Shown: piece after piece, positions 9,640 through 19,747 of the stretch
Layout: each line of letters begins with the position of its first letter
How positions within the stretch are numbered: the stretch's first letter is position 1
NCBI GenBank assembly: GCA_035771175.1
Contig: CM069608.1
Coordinates: forward strand, 10,124,019 to 10,188,018
DNA: 64,000 nt
Source: Paratinospora sagittata
Lineage: Eukaryota; Streptophyta; Magnoliopsida; Ranunculales; Menispermaceae
Direction: 5' to 3'
Notes under the pieces: model-generated
Database searches by the model: none
What the model was told of the DNA's origin: nothing
What the model saw: the letters and a program-made list of their open reading frames with translations, nothing else
Program-made: the position numbers and the translations under genes

Positions 9640-10169
9640 TGTCACACCCCAGTACACAGCACACCGCAGTGTCTAGTACCCACGGGATGTGATGGGTACG
9701 CATACCCCAGCCATTACATACCACATAATATTGTCATATCGCCATGTAGCAACCCAACCGCAGCTGGTCTACATCGAAACGATTATTTGTCCCTACTATT
9801 GAGGGAATAGTAGGGACAAATAATCGTTTCGATGTAGACCAGCTGCGGTTGGGTTGCTACATGGCGATATGACAATATTATGTGGTATGTAATGGCTGGG
9901 GTATGCGTACCCATCACATCCCGTGGGTACTAGACACTGCGGTGTGCTGTGTACTGGGGTGTGACATGTTGACTTCAGCTTGACCATCCTTGATCCTGAG
10001 CTTCAGTTTTGCCTTTCTCTAAGTGGTCATTTGCTTGAGTCATGTATTGGCCTTAATCTTGATCTTTGGTGCTGAAATATACTTAATACAACCATTAACA
10101 CCGTAGTTATATTGTTTGTTAGCATCAAAACACAAAAAAATTCTAAGTGAAAAACCACTTAGGCCAACA

Positions 10170-10442
10170 ATCTCCCCCGTTTTTATGATGACAAACAATA
10201 TAAATTTAATAAACAAAACGATTTAGCAATACACAACATATATATGATGAAGTATGAAAATCAAATGTTATGGCATAAATCAAGTCAATATAGTGTTGTT
10301 TATCAAGATTCTAACTCTTCTCCCCCTTTTGATATCATCAAAAAGGAACTAAGAATTTTCCAAATTCCCATAGAGAAGTACCTAGGACATAGCATCAAAA
10401 CACAAGAGCTCCCCCTTTCAGAAAGAGATGGAGACTCCCCCT
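10170..10442 (-). other. multiple polypurine tracts of the Sirevirus-like element
   Basis: Four minus-strand GGGGGAG tracts appear near 10172, 10320, 10411 and 10434, the first abutting the 3' LTR. Repeated polypurine tracts before the 3' LTR are a known hallmark of Sireviruses. Confidence 0.7.
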
Positions 10443-11532
10443 AAATCTATGCATTCAATACTCAAGAGAATGCATGATATGTAATCAAGATGAAGTACAC
10501 ACGAACACATAGATGATGCCATATCATAAGACACATCATAAGAATCAAGAATGAGAAGCACATGGAGAAATGTAATGGTAATGAGGCAATGTGAAAAACA
10601 AGTTAGTTATATAAGTATTTTGAAGGTGCATGGTCTAACCAATGTTAGGAACATATGGAAGCATATGAGATATGAATGTTGTCCAAGACATCCAAACATA
10701 TATACATGAGATAGATTTTAATTATGAAGTGAAGCCTAAAATAAGGATATGCTATATCATGGAGTGATCAATTAACCAGTAGCATATTCTATATTTCATA
10801 CGCTAAACAAAGAGAATCTTAATTAATAAATGGCCTAGCATGCATGATTCTAATGAGATGCAAAAAGTAAATTTAAGCTCACAACATTCATTAGAATTCT
10901 AAATCCAAGGCATTTGATGCATAAATAATTATAAGATTCAATCCATGCATCAAAATCAAGTGAATATGGAAGGCAATGCCAAAATATAAGTAGTATGATC
11001 ATAAGCACGGTCTTTCCAAGATGTTAGGCATATGTAAAAAATATGAGATTATGCACACATGGCCTATAGAAAAGTTGCAAAATGTTTCATCTAAGGAATA
11101 TGCTACATGAGGCATAGAGTATTGAATCACGTATATGTATATGAATCATGCATGTGAAGAGATTTTACAAGGTCTAGGACAAGCATGATCATAACATGAA
11201 TGAGATAGTATAGGCAAATTAAAAACGATGCAAGGCCTAGCTATGCATGTTTTACATAAATACCAAAGATTTTCATGAAATGTGTGCATCAATGGATATG
11301 TGATATTCAAAATGGTTTTGAAGATAATAAGAGTGTCATGACTTTGAACCATTTTGATTTTCAAAACACATTTGCTCAAAAATGTATCAAGCTCATAGAT
11401 ATATAGGCATTCATAAAGAGAAGTTCTGAAAATGCGGGCCTATTATATCCTAGAATGGGCAATATGTTTAACTTAGAAAATTTGCATTTGAAGACCATAC
11501 ATATTGCATTCATTTTCTAATCCCTTGCATGA

Positions 11533-11597
<65 letters not shown>

Positions 11598-12012
11598 TTT
11601 AGGTGCATTATGCTCAAAAATACTAGATGGAAAAGGAAATTTACACATTCAAAGGACCAAAGTCATTCATTAATGTTACAAGATAACTACATTAAGTTCT
11701 TCTATACATCAATGATAAAACCATCCATAGATATTATCAAGACACACATACTCATCGAATACCAAAAGACAGTGACCTATCCTGTCACGTGGAACATAAG
11801 CATACCAAAAAAATCAATCTCCAAATACATGTCAAGCCATTCATATATCAAGCACACTATCAACTCAATTCAAACAAGCACACAAACATCACATACATAG
11901 ACAAAAATCCTAAACAAATACGTAAGCATCTCAGAGATCCTAGACAAAAATGAAACAAACCATATGCACAAAAACTCCTAACCAAAGCAGTCTAGATTAG
12001 GACACCAAGACT
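10443..12012. other. non-coding interior of the Sirevirus-like element
   Basis: AT-rich sequence with no convincing reading frame, containing the (AT)n tract 11534-11595. It probably corresponds to the long untranslated stretch between the extra 3' reading frame and the LTR. Confidence 0.55.
11534..11595. repeat. (AT)n microsatellite
   Basis: About 31 uninterrupted AT repeats. Confidence 0.98.
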
Positions 12013-12321
12013 CTAATCACTGCTATTTTCATTTTCTTCTTCTTTCAAATCCTTGTCTTTTGAAGCACTGAGCTTGTCCTTAGAGGCTTGCAACTTAGCC
12101 ATTTCTTTTTGCATCTTTTTTATGTCTTTTCTCAATACTTTTAGGTCCTTAGTATTGTTCTTATAATGTCCAACAATCCTTACTAACAGCGCAAGGGGCA
12201 AGGTCTCTGATGATGATGAAGATGAACCTGTCTCATCACATGGGAAAGAAGGAAGATCATTCTCAAAGAATGCATTTTCATTTTCTCGATCCTCTTCCAT
12301 TGGATCAACTTCTTCATTCAC
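12013..12321 (-). pseudogene. acidic, coiled-coil reading frame, possible Sirevirus 3' ORF remnant
   Basis: A 102-codon frame: acidic N-terminal part (MNEEVDPMEEDRENENAFF), a Ser run, then a Lys/Glu-rich heptad-like segment (VLRKDIKKMQKEMAKLQASK) and an acidic tail. Its position, between where pol should be and the 3' LTR on the element's sense strand, fits the extra 3' frame of Sireviruses. Similarity to that frame was not tested, and the composition alone is not diagnostic. Confidence 0.4.
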
Positions 12322-13744
12322 TTCTTCTATAGCTTCAGAGACATTCTCTTCTTTTTCTCTTATCCACTATGAAGTGTTTTCATTTTACTTGTAACCCATT
12401 AACTTTACATTTGATTCTCGAATATAGATCCTTTGGGTATATCTCCCTCAACTTTCAAATCTTCACGACGTATAAACAGCTTGGTGAGGAACACCCTATA
12501 GGGCAAGTTGTGAAAAACTTTTAATTCCCTCTTTTTTATTTCACATCCTTATTTTAATTTATGTTTCTTAAAGTTTAGTTTGATTTGACTCAGAAATTTT
12601 AGACATTTAATTTCATTTTTCAACAACCAATGAATTTATGCTCTAAATAATTTTACTTAAGGATTTAATTGTCTAATTTTGATATTTTTAAGTTCAAAAT
12701 TTTATTCAAATAATTTTTCATTTTAAAAATGATCCATCGTTCAATTTTGTTAAAAATTATTATTCTTCAAGTGTGGATTAACAGTTTTTAACATTTGAGA
12801 GGGATTTTATCTCATAAAATTTTATATCCAAAAATTTTATCAATGATAAATTTTTTTTTTTTAATCCCAAAAATCTTCTTCAAGAAATTAATACCTCAAT
12901 TTTAATATTTTAACTTTTATTATATATATATATATATTTTAAATTATTTTTAATCTTAGTAATTCAAAAATTAAGTATTATTAAATACATATGACTCTCA
13001 AGTTAGATTCTCAAACATCTTATTAAAAATTTAGCTCTTTATTTTTTTTTTATTTCATGAATTTTGATTTTAATTGATTAATATTTATTGATTAAATATT
13101 TATTATTTTTTTTTTAACTTTTTTATTTCTATTTATTTATTTATCTTTTAAAACATTTTTACATTTAGATTTTCACAATTTTTTTTAATTATTTTTCTAA
13201 GGTTGAAATTCTAACCTAAACTATCCCCTAGAAGTGAATTGAGATAGTGGATGACAAAATTAAATAATATTTAAAGTATATGCCACTTCAACTATTCAAT
13301 TATTTTGTATTTGCAAATGATGTATATCATTTAATCTTAAAGTACAAGAGATATGGACATTTAAGAATAATCATTGGTTTTAGTCCACTATCTAAAGTAT
13401 GAGCATATAAAAATGTATGAGTTATGAAAATCTGATTTTCAATAAGTTCACATCAATATTTTCTAATCATGCTCATAAAGTGTTAAATGGATGAAATCTG
13501 ATAATGTTATGAACAAGCACAGTTCATTTAAGCACAAACATACATTTCTCCTGATATGACAAATTCATAGTGTATGCTTTGACTCAGTGAACATAATTAA
13601 GTATAACTCATAACCATGTTCACACATGTGAATGGAAACAAGAAGTTTAGACATCAAAATTCACACTTCTAATCATTCATTTGAGCAACATAATTAAAAC
13701 ATATTATATAATGCTCAAAATTTCCTCAAAATATTAAATGGATA

Positions 13745-13791
<47 letters not shown>

Positions 13792-14508
13792 TCATGAAGC
13801 ACACACACCATTAATACACGTATACATTTTTCATGATATGAGTTTAAGCAAGATGTATACATTAATCACGTGAACAAATAATATGCAATTTAAATATGTT
13901 CACAAGGATAAAAATTCATATGTTTTGAATAAATTGCATATTTCACATCAACCAAGCATTGAACTAAATAAATAGACATTTAATCATGTTCTATGTGGTA
14001 AGGCAATCTTAGGCAAGCATAAACAACATGAGATAAAGATAATATAATCAAGCCTGTAATACTTTCAAATGTCAAGAGATAATATAAGTGTACACATGTG
14101 ACATCAAATCTATGGAAGTTTTCCTAAAGGTGTCCAACGCCTATAGATTAGGCACATAGACTAAGCATATGGTTCAATAATATGAATCTAGGTGATCCGG
14201 TGAACCATAGCCTTTAGAACCCATACTTCTTTAGATTTTGTGATTTTAGCATCAATGAGCAATTCTTTGGGCACCCATGCCATTTTTTTATATTTATCCT
14301 TAAAAGGATTTCTATGGTCCCTATGGCATGTATTGGGCTTATAAAGTCTATTATTTTGTTTGCCTAATTATTTTTCTAAGTTTGAGGTCTTTTGTCTTTC
14401 AATTGGAGTTCAAGTTCTAGACTCTCCTTTTCATTAATAACCTTGGTTACTACAACTCTTCTAGCCTTCCTTGAAGAATGATATTTTCATTATCTAAGTC
14501 TTCTTTTT
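12322..14508. other. AT-rich decayed interior, no gene seen
   Basis: Very AT-rich with poly(T) runs and a second (TA)n tract. Where pol of the minus-strand element would be expected, no RT, integrase or protease motif could be found, so pol has been deleted or has decayed beyond recognition by eye. Confidence 0.6.
13748..13790. repeat. (TA)n microsatellite
   Basis: About 21 uninterrupted TA repeats. Confidence 0.97.
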
Positions 14509-15150
14509 CTAAAGAATGCTTTCTTTTTCTTCAAGAACATTGTTGTAGTCATTTGGGAGAGTTTCCAACTCATCCATAGTTTTGGTTATCATGTTCTTGA
14601 GCATCTCATTCTTTTTTATTAGTTTGTCGAATTCTATTCGGAGGTTCTTATGCACAATAGACAAATCATCAAAAGAAAGATCATCAACATTGACATCATT
14701 TACATTAGTAAAACAATAATCAATATGAGAGATAAGACATGTATGTTCTACATTTTCTTTAATTTCACAAAAGGATGTGGAAACACATGAATCATCATAA
14801 ATTTCTTCTAATTTGATCCAAATTTCCTTAGATGAGGCACATGAAGAAATTTTATCTATGTCCTTTTGGGAAAGGCTAGACATAAGTATATTTCTAACTA
14901 AATCATCAAGTCTAACAAACCGTTTTTATTTTCTATCCCATTTCTTCTTAAGTTTGGGGACTTCAACCCTATTTATGATCCTAATAGGTACATATGGTCC
15001 ATTTACAGCTGTATTCCACATATAAAGTGATTGGGCCTTAAGGAATACTCTCATTCTAATTCTCCATGACTTGAAATTGTGGTCATTGAGCATAGGTGGA
15101 GTGAATGGGTTATCTCCTAAGTCAAAATCTATGGCTATGGTATTGGCCAT
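14509..15150 (-). pseudogene. Sirevirus-like gag relic
   Basis: Two fragments in the same frame: 15150-14926, with NPFTPPMLNDHNFKSWRIRM and LYMWNTAVNGPYVP, and 14883-14509, with MSSLSQKDIDKISSCASSKE and IWIKLEEIYDD. They are separated by an in-frame stop just after 14926. Together they look like the start of a copia UBN2-type gag, beginning about 50 bp inside the primer site. The frame ends after about 210 codons, with no nucleocapsid knuckle. Confidence 0.75.
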
Positions 15151-15195
15151 TTGATCTTTGGCTCAAGGATGTTAAGCCTTAAATCGTGAGCACCC

Positions 15196-15207
15196 GCTCT
15201 GATACCA
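15196..15207 (-). other. primer binding site (tRNA-Met) of the minus-strand element
   Basis: The minus strand reads TGGTATCAGAGC directly inside the LTR end GGTGTTTTTCA. Confidence 0.88.
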
Positions 15208-15209
15208 AT

Positions 15210-17128
15210 TGAAAAACACCTAGGGGGGGCTGAATTGGGTGTTTTGGCCAATTATAACAATTACTAAATTATCTTTAGTTCTCCTTTAATTTGGTTGAGG
15301 CATTTTATCAAATAGATCACATATAATAGTAAAAAGCATAAAATAAATACAAGGAGACAAAGATTTTTACGTGGTTCGGAAAGCTTTTTCCTACTCCACG
15401 CCTAGAGAAAACTTCTCTAGGATTACACTATCTTTAACTCACTTCACGGGTGTGAATCAAATCATTACACATGCCTTTTTAAGGGTTCAAGGCAAACCTA
15501 TCATTTACAGGCTCAGGAAGAACCTACAACATCCTTTTGTGGGATAAGGATGAACCGAACTTTGATTCCAATATTTGAATCTCAAACAAACCACAATCGC
15601 TTGACTTGATTTGTTCAATACTAGAAACAATCAAGGAGAGTAACTAAGAAATGATTATCTTGTTTTAAACACTTAGAACAAGTACAATGAAGCACACAAA
15701 TACAAATAACCTAAAAAACAATGAGGATCAAGAGAGATTGTTCCTTACCGAACAAACCTCGAAATACTTACAGAGCACAATGGTTTCTTCCAGATTAAAC
15801 AAGCACAAGTTTGAAAGTAATGCATAGCTGAAAATAGTACGGAAGAAATTCTCCTCGGTTCGATCCAAAAACAAGTTATGTAATGAAGCTCGTGATCGTG
15901 ATCGACTTTAACAAATAGTGTATGATTAAAACCTTGATACAAAATAATGAAGTGCACAGGTTTTCCAATGGTTGGCGGTTGCCTCCTTTTTGGCTCAGTT
16001 GTAGAGAAAGATATTGGAGAATGATAATAAAAGTTCTTGATGTTTAAAATAAAAGTTAATGATTGTTTTTATCGCAAACCAAGTTTCATAACCCTAAACC
16101 TATTTTGAATGGCTAGGATTAGAAGTTTTAATCTTGCATTAGTGAAATCAAAGGCTTACAATGGTTGCTTAAGTTTAAAACTCAAAAAGGAGCAAATATG
16201 GAAAATTCAAGCTGGAGTGCGTTTCAGGACACTCGAGAGAAATCAACACATTTCCATATATTGGCTGAAATGTGTTTCACTGAACCTGAAACACATTTCA
16301 GTGAGGCTGAGGCAAAAACACATTAAACAAGTGTAAAAACGGCTAGATCGCGTTTCACTAAACCCTGAAACGCGTTTCACTAGACCCGAGAGATATGCGC
16401 ACTCTTTGCCTTATACATGAAACGTGTTTCTCCTTGCTAGAGTGCGTTTCAGCTTGTTTGAGGTTAGTGAGGCGTGTTTTTACCATCATAGGGTGTTCCA
16501 TAAAGTGGGAAAGCATTCCACGGGTTCTTGGGAAACATATACATGCCAAGAATATCATTCTTGAACATGTTTAAGTTTTGCGATCGATAAAATGATGAAA
16601 ACTATTTGGAACACGATCAACTAGATTCAAAGTTAAAATATCATGGAGTGAGTTTTTGAAGATAATCAAACATAGGATATTCACTTTCAAAATCATGCGA
16701 TATGATCATGATCGAATGAATGAATAACCCAATAGCTATAAATCCAAGTAGTCGAAAAACCAAATATGAAAGGTCTCAAGTAAAACTGATCAAACATGAG
16801 TGGCCGATCAAATAAGGAAGAAACCTACAACCTAAGAAAATCTAAAGCAACTACAAAATGAAATATTATTACAGTCCATTTGCTTTGATCTCTAGTTGAC
16901 TTTAGTTTGACTTCAACTTGTCTTATGTTGACTTCAGCTTGACCATCCTTAATCCTAAGCTTCAGTTTTTCCTTTCACTAAGTGGTCATTTGCTTGAGTC
17001 ATGTATTGGCTTTAATCTTTATCTTTGGTGCTAAAATATACTTAATACAACCATTAACACAATAGTTATATTGTTTGTTAGCATAAAAAAACTTAAGAGA
17101 ATTCTAAGTGGAAAACCACTTAGAATTC
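15210..17128 (-). repeat. 5' LTR of the minus-strand Sirevirus-like element
   Basis: About 1.9 kb, TG at 15210 on the plus strand (minus-strand end ...GTTTTTCA). It matches 7740-10169 and lacks the 868-bp insert. The right end runs into a palindrome at 17099-17128, after which the sequence no longer matches the other LTR. Confidence 0.8.
17099..17128. repeat. palindrome at the junction of two head-to-head elements
   Basis: 13-bp perfect arms (GAATTCTAAGTGG and its complement) separated by AAAA. Sequence to the left matches the minus-strand element's LTR. Sequence to the right (to 17165) looks like the 3' end of a plus-strand LTR. Confidence 0.85.
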
Positions 17129-17413
17129 AATTCATCCCCCTCTTGAACTATAATCTAGGCCAACAAGTGGTATTAGAGCAGGCTTTCGCCTCAAAGTTAT
17201 CTAACAATTTCTTTGAGTTATGACAGCTAGTGATAATCCCAAGAAAAATTTCAAGGAATGTCAATCCACTCAATAGGCCACCATTGTTTGAAGGAGACAG
17301 CTATCTCCATTGGAAGACCCGAATGAGTTTTACATCAAGGCTCAAGATATGGAAATGTGGGAAGTGGCTACTAATGGATATGAACATCCGACCAAGGTAA
17401 AAAAGATGTTATC

Positions 17414-18758
17414 ATGAGAAAGGAGAGACGAGAATGGCTTCCAAATGAAAAGAAGAGAGAACAACTCAGCAATCAAGCCATCAACATCTTGTTTTGCAGT
17501 TTGTCTTCAAACGAGTTCAATAGAATTACTGTGTGTGATACGGCTAAAGAGATTTGGGACAAACTTGAAGTGACTCGTGAATGGATGAAACAAGTTAAGG
17601 AGACAAAGCTCTGTATGCATGAAGAAGCATACAAAACATTTAAGATGAAGGATGATGAGGACATCTCCGATGCAGTTCAAAGATTTACAAAGATTATTAA
17701 TGAGATAAAGAACTTGGGTGAAGTGAATCCTCAAGCAAAGACCGTTGGCAAGTTCCTTAGAGGATTGTCTAAGGAGTGGGATCCAAAGGTTACAACTATT
17801 GAAGAAGCAAAAAACCTAGATGAATACACTTTTGATGAGCTATGTGGTTCGCTTATGGTGCACGAAATCAAGCTAAAAAGTCATAATCTAATTGCACCTA
17901 AGGAAGAGAACAAGATAAAGAAGGACTTGGATTTTAATGCAAATGAAGAAGTTGGAAATTCATCGTCCGAAGCCGAGGCTACTGATGATGAAATTTCCAT
18001 GCTCACAAAGAAGCTAAGCTACTTGAAAAGAAAAGGCAAGACCGGTTCGAGCTCAAAATTCTACAAAGGGAAGAAGTTCGAGGTTTAACCAAGTGAACAT
18101 ATTTGCTTCGGTTGCAACAAACTAGGCCACATGAATAGCGAGTGCCCAAATGAAGAAGAACTTCAACCCAAAGAAGAAGGACGAGAAGATCTTGAAAGCT
18201 ACATGGGACGATTCGAGTTCGAGTGAAAGCGAATCGGATTCCAGTGATGAGAAGACTGTTATTTGCCTTATGGAAAATAACGAGGTAAAATATTCATGTA
18301 GTGATAATTTTGATGATTATGATGATTTATTTGATGAATCTGATTTTGATCTTATTAAATGTGAATTAGACAAACAAGTTAGAAAGAATTCAAAGCTCAA
18401 AAAGAGCTTGAAGGCCGTACTTGTAGAGATTGAATCTTAACAAGATGCATTTGACACTCTCCAAATTGATCATGAAATACTCTTAAAGAAAATATATGTA
18501 CTCAAAAAGAGTGTGTTCAACAGGGCTGGTATAGGTTACACCCAAGGGTCAAAGCAAAACAATTATAATCATTTGTTGGCCAAGAGACCAACTTGTCATT
18601 TTTGTAATAAACAAGGCCATGCCACTGGTAGATGCCCACTTAAATTAAAGAAGAAAGGCCAACTTTCATGGGTTGAAAAAGATGTTTTGAATAAGGCTAA
18701 CCTTGTTGGACCCAAGGCCACTTGGGTACCAAAATCAAAGGTGTTCTATGTGGTGTAG
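17414..18758 (+). pseudogene. Sirevirus-like gag with two CCHC zinc knuckles
   Basis: The UBN2-type gag core is in the frame 17414-18088 (AINILFCSLSSNEFNRI, KEIWDKLEVT, VQRFTKIINEIKNLGE, KFLRGLSKEWDPKVTTI). The knuckle CFGCNKLGHMNSEC follows near 18110 beyond a stop. After a frame change comes an acidic, Ser-rich stretch (18150-18440), another stop, and a second knuckle, CHFCNKQGHATGRC, at 18594-18635. Upstream, from the primer site to 17413, gag-like residues are broken by stops. The paired knuckles and acidic linker are usual for Sireviruses. Confidence 0.85.
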
Positions 18759-18764
18759 GTTGGT

Positions 18765-19340
18765 GATAAGCATGATGTATGGTATCTTGATAGTGGTTGC
18801 TCGATGCATATGACCAGTGATAGATCTCTTTTCTTGAGCCTAGCCCGCAAAGATGGTGGAGTTGTCACCTTTGGGGACAACAACAATAGAAATATCGTCG
18901 GCGTTGGCGTAATGGGTAATGATTCTCTAACTATTTCTGACGTTTTATTTGTTAAAGGCTTGAAACATAACCTCTTGAGCATAAGTCAATTGTGTGACAA
19001 GGGGTATGTCATTTCGTTTGAAGCAAATCGATGCATAATCAAGCATGATAATGGTAGCATATCCTTTACTACAGTTATGAGTAAAAATGCATATACTACG
19101 AATTTGCATGAGATTTGTGATCAAAATGTTGCTTGTTTGAGTGCTATACAACATGACGATGCATGGCTTTGGCATAGGAGACTTGCTCATGTAGGAATGA
19201 AAAATATTTCAAAATTGTCCTCTCATGCCAAAGATCAAGGGCGTATAGCCTTTGTATCTCAAATAGAACCATCTAAGGTAGATGAAGCTTTAGAAGATGA
19301 GACCTGGACTTTAGCTATGCAAGAGGAGTTGGGACTTGAC
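18765..19340 (+). pseudogene. copia protease and GAG-pre-integrase region, integrase deleted
   Basis: The protease active site appears as VWYLDSGCSMHMTSD, followed by KHNLLSISQLCDKGY and the zinc region start LWHRRLAHVGMKNISKLS. Immediately afterwards the frame jumps to residues typical of the RT N-terminus (SKVDEALEDETWTLAMQEEL). The remaining integrase has been removed by a deletion that kept the frame open. Confidence 0.88.
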
Positions 19341-19479
19341 TAGAAACAAAGTATGAGATCTAGTTCTTAAACCTGAGCAGAGTAACTAGAACCAAGTGGG
19401 TACTTAGGAATAAAAAGGATGAAAAAGGGGTCATAGTCAGAAACAAGGCCAGATCAAGGCTATAATCAAGAATAAGAAA

Positions 19480-19747
19480 TTGACTATGAAGAAGCCTTTG
19501 CTCCTGTAGCAAGATTGGAAGCAATTTGATTGCTATTAGCTTATGCTTGCTACAAAGGGTTTCTATTGTATCAAATGGATGTGAAGAGTGCATTCCTAAA
19601 TGGTTTCATAAATGAAGAGGTTTATGTCAAACAACCACCAGGTTTTGAAGATTGCCCTAAACCTGATCATGTCCATAGAGTTAGGAAAGCCTTGTATGGA
19701 TTGAAACAGGCTCCTAGAGCATAATATGATAGACTTAAAACTTTTCT
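19480..19747 (+). pseudogene. copia reverse transcriptase, first half
   Basis: The frame holds [38 protein letters not shown] and [11 protein letters not shown]. One stop falls where the family has Trp. It is interrupted after the Lys-Thr-Phe-Leu region by the solo LTR at 19748. Confidence 0.92.

Larger units (their letters stand above)
9099..9966. mobile_element. double foldback (palindromic) insertion element with 5-bp TSD
   Basis: 868 bp bounded by TGTCACACCCC and GGGGTGTGACA and flanked by TGTTG on both sides (9094-9098, 9967-9971). The matching site in the other LTR copy (about 16925) has a single TGTTG and no insert, so the boundaries are directly shown. Inside are two adjacent hairpins built from the same arm: unit 1 is 9099-9599 (two 250-bp arms, three mismatches, one central base); unit 2 is 9640-9966 (two 161-bp arms with no mismatch found, 5-bp loop). 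A 40-bp spacer that is itself palindromic joins them. There is no open frame of note. The TG...CA ends and 5-bp TSD suggest retroviral-type integration of LTR-derived material; a foldback DNA transposon is the alternative. Confidence 0.9.
7740..10169 (-). repeat. 3' LTR of the minus-strand Sirevirus-like element (truncated, with insertion)
   Basis: It matches 15673-17128 in the same orientation. About 460 bp present at 15210-15672 are missing from its outer end, where a gypsy LTR scrap joins instead. It is interrupted by the foldback element 9099-9966. The inner boundary is the CCAACA at 10164-10169. It contains many GAAACGYGTTTCA motifs (8290-8650). Confidence 0.85.
7740..17165 (-). mobile_element. 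old Sirevirus-like Ty1/copia element, minus strand, decayed
   Basis: Two long related direct repeats bound this element: 7740-10169 (its 3' LTR, outer end lost) and 15210-about 17128 (its 5' LTR). Beside the right LTR is a minus-strand tRNA-Met primer site (15196-15207) followed by a gag relic. Beside the left LTR is a polypurine tract (GGGGGAGAT on the minus strand), with more GGGGGAG tracts further inside. Protease, integrase and RT are not detectable in the AT-rich middle. Multiple polypurine tracts and an extra 3' reading frame are known Sirevirus traits, which supports the lineage call. The LTRs differ by many substitutions and several indels, so this is much older than the 2172-6823 element. 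Confidence 0.8.

Noticed and set aside
9099..9966. CRISPR array or tRNA gene
   Set aside because: Arms are inverted, not direct spaced repeats, and no cloverleaf can be drawn around the A/B-box-like motifs.
9796..9987. 63-codon minus-strand reading frame
   Set aside because: It lies entirely in the arm of the second hairpin. The mirror arm and unit 1 do not keep it open, so it is chance.
11529..11900. 123-codon plus-strand frame starting in (AT)n
   Set aside because: The first quarter is a microsatellite-encoded Ile-Tyr run and the rest has no protein-like pattern.
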